A stretch of DNA of 5,655 nucleotides from Clostridia bacterium (GTDB lineage Bacteria > Bacillota > Clostridia > Christensenellales > Aristaeellaceae). A model generated the notes under the pieces. The model was not told the DNA's origin and searched no databases. It worked only from the letters and a program-made list of their open reading frames with translations. Positions 1-4,744 of this stretch are shown here, piece after piece (the stretch's first letter is position 1; the number at the start of each line of letters is the position of its first letter). The stretch is taken from the NCBI GenBank assembly GCA_900759005.1, contig CAAEUQ010000135.1, positions 1 through 5,655 of the forward strand, read 5' to 3'. The translations under genes were made by a program, and so were the position numbers.

Positions 1-17
1 CGAATCGCCCTTTTCCA

Positions 18-776
18 TTACGCGCTCTTCTTCATTGCGATTTTTTCGGCGATGCAGGAGATAAATTCGCCGTTCGTGGGCTTTTCTTCCTTTCGGAAAA
101 CCTTATAGCCGTAGAGCTGATTGACCGCTTCCAATCGCCCGCGCGTCCAGGCGACTTCGATCGCGTGGCGCATGGCGCGCTCGACTTTGCTGGGCGTGGT
201 TCCGTATTTGCGGGCAACGCCGGGGTAAAGCTCCTTCGTGATCCGGTTGATCAGGTCGCGATTGGACAGCACCATGCGCACCGCTTCGCGCAGATACTGA
301 TAGCCCTTGATGTGCGCGGGAATGCCGAGGGTGAGAAACAGGTTCGTGATCTGATCGTCGGCGGATTCGGGCTGCGGTTCGGGCTCGGCGATCGGCTCGT
401 CCTCGCGCGCAAAATCGAGAATCCGCGCGTAAAGCGACTGCATATCGAACGGCTTGACCATGTAATAGCTTGCGCCGAGGCGCAGCGCGCGGATGACGAA
501 TTCGTCGCGCCCGAGCCCCGTCAGCACGATCACCTTCGGCTTTTTCGCGCCCTCGAGATGCGAAAGCTCCTCTAAAACCATGAATCCGTCCTTGCGCGGC
601 ATGATCAGATCCATGATCAATACGTCCGGCGCCCTTTCGCGAACGGATTCAAGGATCGCCGCGCCGTCCGACACGGCGGCGACAACTTCAATTTCGCTTT
701 TGCGGGAAAGGGATTCGGTGAGCGCGCGGAGGAGGGAAAGATTATCGTCGGCGAGCATGACACGGATTTTGTCCAT
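18..776 (-). CDS. spo0A: Sporulation transcription factor Spo0A (response regulator)
   Basis: This is the phosphorylation-controlled DNA-binding protein that commits the cell to endospore formation. When phosphorylated it binds 0A boxes to activate or repress early sporulation genes. The 252-residue protein has an N-terminal receiver domain (about 1-122) with the acidic pair D10/D11, the phospho-acceptor D56 in DVLIMD, switch residue T86 and conserved K108 in the VKPFDM stretch. An acidic, proline-rich linker follows (about 123-140), then the Spo0A C-terminal domain. Its helix-turn-helix region around residues 193-213 (TTPSKVERAMRHAIEVAW) and the later KPTNGEFI stretch closely match Bacillus Spo0A from memory. 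The ATG at 776-774 has an AAAGGA ribosome binding site (787-792, minus strand), about 10 nt upstream. The stop is TAA. It is divergent from prfC; the usual upstream neighbour spoIVB is absent. Length is slightly under the usual 260-270 residues, with the receiver and DNA-binding domains intact. Confidence 0.97.
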   Translation of the reverse strand: MDKIRVMLADDNLSLLRALTESLSRKSEIEVVAAVSDGAAILESVRERAPDVLIMDLIMPRKDGFMVLEELSHLEGAKKPKVIVLTGLGRDEFVIRALRLGASYYMVKPFDMQSLYARILDFAREDEPIAEPEPQPESADDQITNLFLTLGIPAHIKGYQYLREAVRMVLSNRDLINRITKELYPGVARKYGTTPSKVERAMRHAIEVAWTRGRLEAVNQLYGYKVFRKEEKPTNGEFISCIAEKIAMKKSA

Positions 777-806
777 GGAATCATATCCTTTCGGGAAAAA
801 TGTGGT

Positions 807-834
807 ATTCTATATTCATAAATCGGCGCGTAAA
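807..834 (-). promoter_or_regulatory. Candidate spo0A promoter
   Basis: On the minus strand, TTTACG (834-829) is followed after 16 nt by TAGAAT (812-807). These match the sigma-A consensus at 4 of 6 and 5 of 6 positions and would start transcription near 800, about 25 nt before the spo0A ATG. The same -10 area reads ATAGAATAC, which also resembles a sigma-H -10 (GAAT core), but no AGGA-type -35 is visible at the right distance. A promoter is expected here because the neighbouring gene is divergent. The exact assignment is weak. Confidence 0.3.
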
Positions 835-849
835 TGCGCGAAAGGGTGT

Positions 850-877
850 ATTTCTTTGATAATTAACGCAAAGAAAT
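850..877. repeat. Perfect 9-bp inverted repeat between spo0A and prfC
   Basis: ATTTCTTTG (850-858) and CAAAGAAAT (869-877) are perfect inverted copies separated by a 10-nt AT-rich spacer. Centre-to-centre distance is 19 bp, about two helical turns, which suits a dimeric regulator binding one DNA face. It lies 12 nt upstream of the predicted prfC -35 and just upstream of the candidate spo0A promoter, so one protein bound there could affect both genes. It lacks the T-run of a terminator and is not a recognisable 0A box. The operator role is inferred; the symmetry is directly visible. Confidence 0.45.
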
Positions 878-889
878 GATCGGGCATGA

Positions 890-919
890 TTGACAATTTT
901 CCCTTTTACGGGTTAAAAT
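890..919 (+). promoter_or_regulatory. Sigma-A-type promoter for prfC-typA
   Basis: A perfect TTGACA -35 (890-895) is followed after 18 nt by TAAAAT (914-919), 5 of 6 matches to the -10 consensus. Shifting by one base gives 17 nt and TTAAAA. Transcription would start near 926, leaving a leader of about 95 nt before the prfC ATG. The -35 overlaps ATTGACAAT, which matches 7 of 9 positions of the reverse-oriented Spo0A box (TTYGACAAA). Any TTGACAA resembles that box, so Spo0A control is only a possibility. Confidence 0.65.
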
Positions 920-954
920 TAAGGTTGTGATTTTATGCGCGGAGGGAAGAGAAT

Positions 955-972
955 ATGCTGAGACCGCATTGA
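955..972 (+). CDS. Possible five-codon leader minigene upstream of prfC
   Basis: Inside the predicted prfC leader, GGAGGG (941-946) sits 8 nt before an ATG that opens the frame M-L-R-P-H followed by TGA (970-972). The ribosome binding site is as good as that of prfC itself, so ribosomes would be expected to load here if the leader is transcribed. The stop is 47 nt before the prfC start. Weak pairing of ATG/CAT (935-937 with 967-969) plus CGG/CCG (940-942 with 964-966) could partly mask the site. It is too short for conservation to be judged from one sequence, and chance cannot be excluded. If real, it probably acts as a translational sensor rather than making a functional peptide. Confidence 0.3.
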   Translation: MLRPH

Positions 973-1019
973 GCCGGGAACGGACGCGAATCCCCATTTT
1001 GACATTCAGGAGGTAGATT

Positions 1020-2636
1020 ATGCTTCATCCCGAGCTTCAGGCGGAAGTGGCGCGCAGGCGCACCTTCGCAATTATTTCTCACCCGGACGCCGGCAAAACG
1101 ACGCTGACGGAAAAGCTCCTGCTTTACGGCGGCGCGATTCGGCAGGCGGGCTCCGTCAAGGCGCGCAAAACCGCGCGCCACGCAACTTCGGACTGGATGG
1201 AAATCGAAAAGCAGCGCGGCATCTCGGTCACGTCCTCTGCGATGCAGTTTGATTATAACGGCTATCGGATCAACATTCTGGATACGCCCGGTCATCAGGA
1301 CTTCTCCGAGGATACGTATCGAACGCTCGTCGCCGCGGACAGCGCGGTGATGTTGATCGATAATGCCAAGGGCGTTGAGGAACAGACGATCAAGCTGTTC
1401 AAGGTTTGCCGTCTGCGCTCGATTCCGATTTTCACATTCGTGAACAAGATGGACCGCGCGGGCAGGGATCCGTTTGAACTGATGGAGGAAATCGAGCAGG
1501 TGCTCGGCATCCGCTCGTGCCCGGTGAACTGGCCGATCGGCATTCACGGAGACTTCAAGGGCGTTTATCACCGCGACACGCGCATGATCGAGCTGTACCG
1601 CGGCGGCGATCACGGACAGACGCAGGTCGAGGTTCGCGAGGTCAGTCTGGACGATCCGGAGTGCGCGTCGGTGATCGGACAGAGCTATTACGACAAGCTG
1701 ATCGAGGATATCGAGCTGCTCGACGTTGCGGGCGACGAATTCGATATCGAAAAGGTGCTTGCCGGACAGCTCACGCCGATGTTCTTCGGCTCCGCGACCA
1801 ACAATTTCGGCGTAAAGCCGTTCCTCAAAAGGTTTTTGACCTACACCAAATCGCCCACGCCGCGCGTTGCGGATATCGGCGCGATTGATCCGGCGGACGA
1901 GAAATTCACCGGATTCATCTTCAAGATTCAGGCAAACATGAATCCCGCGCACCGTGACCGGCTGGCGTTCATGCGCGTGTGCTCCGGCGTGTTCGAAAAG
2001 GGCATGACGGTATGGCATTCGTCCACGAACAGCCGCATCAAGCTCGCCCAGCCGCAGGCGTTCATGGCGCAGGAGCATGAAACGGTGGAGGTCGCCTATC
2101 CGGGCGACATCATCGGCTTGTTCGATCCCGGCATTTTCCGTTTGGGCGACACGATTTGCACCGGTTCGCCCGTTCGTTACAGCGGTATCCCGCTGTTCGC
2201 GCCGGAATACTTCTGCCGCGTATCGCCCGAGGATTCGATGAAGCGCAAGCAGTTCCTGAAGGGCGTGGATCAGCTCTCACAGGAGGGCGCGATTCAGACG
2301 TTCAAGCGCCCGAACATCGGTCGCGAGGAAATGATCGCCGGCGTGGTCGGCATTCTGCAAATGGACGTGCTGGAATATCGCCTGAAGAGCGAATACGGCG
2401 TGGACATCGTGCGCGAAGCGCTGCCGTTCCGGTTCGTTCGCTGGATTCAGGAAACGCCGAAGCCGGTGGACAAGCTGAGACTGACGTCTACCAGCGCATT
2501 GGCGATCGATCGCGCGGGCAGGAACGTGATCATGTTTGAAAACGAGTGGAGCATTCGTCTCGCGTGCGAAAACAACGAAGGACTGGTGCTCGCCGAAACC
2601 GCCGACCGCATGACCGCCGACGAAATGACTTTTTAA
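1020..2636 (+). CDS. prfC: Peptide chain release factor 3 (RF3), translational GTPase
   Basis: RF3 is a cytoplasmic GTPase that removes RF1 or RF2 from the ribosome after peptide release, and it also promotes peptidyl-tRNA drop-off. The 538-residue product, close to the usual 525-530, carries all GTPase motifs: G1 SHPDAGKT (20-27), where the SHPDAGKT form is typical of RF3 rather than EF-G; G2 RGISVTSS (67-74); G3 DTPGHQDF (88-95); G4 NKMD (142-145); and a G5-region GSAT (257-260). Beta-barrel domain II (about 290-390) and the C-terminal RF3 domain follow. The ATG has a near-consensus AGGAGGT (1008-1014) five nt upstream. It is the first gene after a strong promoter and probably co-transcribed with typA. 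No truncation or frameshift is seen. EF-G is excluded by size and by the RF3-type G1. Confidence 0.96.
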   Translation: MLHPELQAEVARRRTFAIISHPDAGKTTLTEKLLLYGGAIRQAGSVKARKTARHATSDWMEIEKQRGISVTSSAMQFDYNGYRINILDTPGHQDFSEDTYRTLVAADSAVMLIDNAKGVEEQTIKLFKVCRLRSIPIFTFVNKMDRAGRDPFELMEEIEQVLGIRSCPVNWPIGIHGDFKGVYHRDTRMIELYRGGDHGQTQVEVREVSLDDPECASVIGQSYYDKLIEDIELLDVAGDEFDIEKVLAGQLTPMFFGSATNNFGVKPFLKRFLTYTKSPTPRVADIGAIDPADEKFTGFIFKIQANMNPAHRDRLAFMRVCSGVFEKGMTVWHSSTNSRIKLAQPQAFMAQEHETVEVAYPGDIIGLFDPGIFRLGDTICTGSPVRYSGIPLFAPEYFCRVSPEDSMKRKQFLKGVDQLSQEGAIQTFKRPNIGREEMIAGVVGILQMDVLEYRLKSEYGVDIVREALPFRFVRWIQETPKPVDKLRLTSTSALAIDRAGRNVIMFENEWSIRLACENNEGLVLAETADRMTADEMTF

Positions 2637-2639
2637 TTT

Positions 2640-2668
2640 GTGGACGGGGAAACTGCTTCCTCCGCCAC
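2640..2668 (+). other. Bulged hairpin in the prfC-typA gap
   Basis: Just after the prfC stop the RNA can fold into an 11-bp hairpin. GTGG (2640-2643) pairs with CCAC (2665-2668), CGG (2645-2647) with CCG (2662-2664), and GGAA (2648-2651) with TTCC (2657-2660). The loop is ACTGC, with single-base bulges A2644 and T2661. Only three T residues follow, after GA, so it is a poor intrinsic terminator. A role in mRNA stability or in setting relative expression of the two genes is more likely, but this is inferred. Confidence 0.4.
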
Positions 2669-2692
2669 GATTTCCCGATTCGCCGAATAGAA

Positions 2693-2698
2693 AAGAGG
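2693..2698 (+). promoter_or_regulatory. Ribosome binding site that fixes the typA TTG start
   Basis: AAGAGG lies 8 nt before TTG at 2707. The frame is also open upstream to a TTG at 2638, but that codon has no ribosome binding site, and the extra 23 residues look unlike any TypA N-terminus. The first in-frame ATG (codon 28) lies beyond the G1 motif, so it cannot be the start. Confidence 0.75.
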
Positions 2699-2706
2699 TT
2701 TTTTCC

Positions 2707-4533
2707 TTGAATATTGTTCGAGAAGACATTCGCAACATCGCCATCATCGCTCACGTTGACCACGGCAAGACCACACTTGTGGACGAAATGCTCAAGCAGG
2801 GCGGCGTTTTCCGCTCGAATCAGCAGGTCGCCGACCGCGTGATGGACTCCAACGATCTGGAGCGCGAGCGCGGAATCACGATCCTTTCCAAGAATACCGC
2901 CGTGCATTACGGAAACACGAAGATCAACATCGTCGACACACCCGGTCACGCGGATTTCTCCGGCGAGGTCGAGCGCGTGCTGAAGATGGTCAGCGGCGTG
3001 CTTCTGCTGGTGGATTCGTTTGAAGGCCCGATGCCGCAGACGCGCTTCGTTCTGAAAAAGGCGCTGGAGCTGAATCTGAAGGTCATTATTGTCATCAATA
3101 AGATGGATCGTCCGGATCAGCGGTGCGAAGAGGTTGTGGACGAAACGCTGGAGCTCCTGATGGAGCTGGACGCGACGGATGAGCAGCTCGACAGCCCGAT
3201 TCTGTTCGCATCCGGCAGAACCGGCGTGGCGACCACGGACTGGCGCAATCCCGGCACAGACCTGCGCCCGCTGTTCGATTGCATTCTCAAGCACATTCCC
3301 GCACCTGAGGGCGACCCGGAAGCGCCGCTTCAGCTGCTGATTTCTACGATCGATTACAATGATTACGTGGGCAGAATCGGCGTGGGCAGAATTGAAAGCG
3401 GCAGCATTGAAGCCGGTCAGATGGCGATTCGCTGCGTGTACGGATCGAGCTTCGTTTCCGCGCCGGCGCGTCTGGCAGGGCTGTTTGAATTCGACGGATT
3501 GAAGCGCGTGAACACCGAGAAGGCGGAAGTGGGCGATATCGTTGCGATTTCGGGCTTCCCGGATCTGCTGATCGGCGATACGATCTGCAACGTGGCGATG
3601 GCGAAGCCGCTGCCGTTCGTCAAGATCGACGAGCCGACGATTTCGATGACCTTCTGCGTAAACGACAGCCCGTTTGCCGGTACGGAGGGCACTTACGTGA
3701 CCTCGCGTCACCTGCGCGCGCGTCTGGAAAAGGAAGCGCTGACGGACGTTTCGCTCCGCGTGGAGGAAACGAACGGCACCGACGCATTCCGCGTGTATGG
3801 CCGCGGCGAGCTGCATCTGTCGATTCTGATCGAAACAATGCGTCGCCAGGGCTATGAATTCGCAGTCACGAAGCCGGAGGTTCTGTACAAGACGATCGAC
3901 GGCGTGGTTTGCGAGCCGATGGAGCGGCTGGTGTGCGACGTTCCGGCGGAATATTCCGGCAGCGTAATCGACAAGATCGGTCGTCGCCGCGGAACGCTGA
4001 TTGCGATGCACGGCGAAAACCGGATGCGTCTTGAATTCATCGTGCCGTCGCGCGGACTGTTCGGCTATCGCGGCGAATTCCTGACCGATACTCGCGGCGA
4101 GGGCGTCATGAGCAGCGTTTTCGAGGATTACGAGCCGACAAAGGGCGACATCCCGACGCGCAATTCCGGTGCGCTGGTCGCATGGGAAGAGGGCGTTACG
4201 ACGAGCTACGCGCTGTTCAACATTCAGGATCGCGGCGAGCTGTTTGTCAATGCCGGCGTGAAGGTTTACACGGGCATGATCATCGGTCGCAACTCGCGTC
4301 CGGGCGACATCGACGTTAACGTTTGCAAGAAAAAGCACATGACCAATAACCGCAACTCGGCGGCGGCTGAGGAAGCGTTCAAGATCACGGGCATTCACAT
4401 TCCGACACTCGAGGAGGCGATGGAATTCATCGACGACGACGAGCTGGTCGAAATCACCCCGAAATCCATTCGTATGCGCAAAAAGATTCTCGGAACGGAA
4501 GCGAGAAAGAAGCTTGCGAGCAAGATGAAGTGA
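2707..4533 (+). CDS. typA: Translational GTPase TypA/BipA
   Basis: TypA (BipA) is an EF-G-like GTPase that binds the 70S ribosome and assists ribosome assembly and translation under stress, notably cold. Starting at TTG 2707 it has 608 residues, matching the family's 605-615. Motifs: G1 AHVDHGKT (15-22), G2 RGIT (55-58), G3 DTPGH (77-81), G4 NKMD (131-134), and a G5-like SGRTG (169-173). The beta-barrel domain follows at about 200-300, then EF-G-like domains III and V. The BipA-specific C-terminal domain includes the PSRGLFGYRGEFLTDTRGEG region (about 439-458) and VCKKKHMTNNRNS, both typical of TypA and absent from EF-G and LepA. It lies 70 nt after prfC with no clear promoter between them, so it is probably the second gene of that operon. 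No defects are seen. Confidence 0.97.
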   Translation: MNIVREDIRNIAIIAHVDHGKTTLVDEMLKQGGVFRSNQQVADRVMDSNDLERERGITILSKNTAVHYGNTKINIVDTPGHADFSGEVERVLKMVSGVLLLVDSFEGPMPQTRFVLKKALELNLKVIIVINKMDRPDQRCEEVVDETLELLMELDATDEQLDSPILFASGRTGVATTDWRNPGTDLRPLFDCILKHIPAPEGDPEAPLQLLISTIDYNDYVGRIGVGRIESGSIEAGQMAIRCVYGSSFVSAPARLAGLFEFDGLKRVNTEKAEVGDIVAISGFPDLLIGDTICNVAMAKPLPFVKIDEPTISMTFCVNDSPFAGTEGTYVTSRHLRARLEKEALTDVSLRVEETNGTDAFRVYGRGELHLSILIETMRRQGYEFAVTKPEVLYKTIDGVVCEPMERLVCDVPAEYSGSVIDKIGRRRGTLIAMHGENRMRLEFIVPSRGLFGYRGEFLTDTRGEGVMSSVFEDYEPTKGDIPTRNSGALVAWEEGVTTSYALFNIQDRGELFVNAGVKVYTGMIIGRNSRPGDIDVNVCKKKHMTNNRNSAAAEEAFKITGIHIPTLEEAMEFIDDDELVEITPKSIRMRKKILGTEARKKLASKMK

Positions 4534-4542
4534 TGGGGTTTT

Positions 4543-4584
4543 GCGGGGGGAGGCCTTCTTTTGAAAAAGAAAGCCTCCCCCCGC
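4543..4584. repeat. Long G/C-tract palindrome after typA
   Basis: The arms 4543-4562 and 4565-4584 are inverted copies over 20 positions with one mismatch (C4555 opposite A4572). They combine a G6/C6 tract, AGGC/GCCT and TTCTTTT/AAAAGAA. It starts 9 nt after the typA stop and has no T-run on either side, so it is not a classical terminator. A second, weaker pairing follows at once: ACCCCC (4585-4590) with GGGGGT (4611-4616), plus AAGA (4595-4598) with TCTT (4606-4609). The form suggests a dispersed palindromic repeat of the kind common between genes in Clostridia. Copy number cannot be seen from one window. It may protect the 3' end of the typA message. Confidence 0.7.
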
Positions 4585-4632
4585 ACCCCCCTCTAAGAAA
4601 ACTGCTCTTTGGGGGTAAAGTTTCTATTCGGG

Positions 4633-4666
4633 GCGAATCGCGCCTTTGGCGGCGCGATTCGCTTTT
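4633..4666 (+). terminator. Intrinsic terminator after the prfC-typA unit
   Basis: A perfect 12-bp GC-rich stem pairs GCGAATCGCGCC (4633-4644) with GGCGCGATTCGC (4651-4662) around a 6-nt loop, followed by TTTT (4663-4666). G residues at 4630-4632 can extend the stem by G-U pairs. The short T-run makes efficiency uncertain, but stem quality and position about 100 nt after typA fit transcription termination before recF. Confidence 0.6.
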
Positions 4667-4675
4667 GGAGACGGT

Positions 4676-4726
4676 GGGCTTTTTTTGGGAAAAATTTAGT
4701 TTTTCCCTTGCCCGTTTTCTTTTTTT
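4676..4726 (+). terminator. Second terminator-like hairpin with T-rich tail
   Basis: GGGAAAAA (4687-4694) pairs with TTTTTCCC (4700-4707) around TTTAG. Outside an internal loop, GGGC (4676-4679) pairs with GCCC (4710-4713). A tail of T4-C-T7 (4715-4726) follows. The upper stem is AT-rich and so weaker than the preceding hairpin, but the tail is better. It ends only 18 nt before recF, so it could attenuate recF or reinforce termination of typA transcripts. No convincing recF promoter is visible between here and the gene. Confidence 0.35.
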
Positions 4727-4733
4727 GGTGAAC

Positions 4734-4739
4734 GGAGGG
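4734..4739 (+). promoter_or_regulatory. Ribosome binding site that fixes the recF TTG start
   Basis: GGAGGG is five nt before TTG at 4745. Translation from this TTG gives MKIVQLRLRDFRSY, a typical RecF N-terminus. No in-frame ATG occurs until after the Walker A motif (codon 138), so the TTG is the only sensible start. Confidence 0.8.
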
Positions 4740-4744
4740 CTGGT

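Noticed and set aside
1..17. Possible start of a spo0A terminator just after its stop codon
   Set aside because: On the minus strand the 17 bases after the stop include GGGCGATTCG, similar to one arm of the terminator at 4633-4662, but the window ends before any partner arm could appear.
827..840. CGCG/CGCG small palindrome upstream of spo0A
   Set aside because: Only 4-5 bp in a region rich in CG dinucleotides; likely chance.
165..879. Plus-strand open frames overlapping spo0A
   Set aside because: They lie antisense to a certain Spo0A gene, have no domain signatures and are explained by its codon bias.
976..1000. Attenuator-like hairpin in the prfC leader: GGGA (976-979) with TCCC (991-994), then CATTTT
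   Set aside because: Only four base pairs around an 11-nt loop and a four-base T-run; too weak to call a terminator.
999..1024. A second perfect TTGACA (999-1004) just before prfC
   Set aside because: No -10 element lies 16-18 nt downstream (that position falls inside the prfC start), and nearer TA-rich hexamers are at wrong spacing.
933..2078. Open frame of 381 codons on the minus strand opposite prfC
   Set aside because: Same reasoning: it is a shadow of prfC with arginine- and histidine-rich low-information sequence and no motif.
2530..4398. Long open frame of 622 codons on the minus strand opposite typA
   Set aside because: It is antisense to a clear TypA gene, is rich in R, H, A and V as expected from the reverse of GC-biased codons, shows no recognisable domain, and lacks a convincing ribosome binding site.
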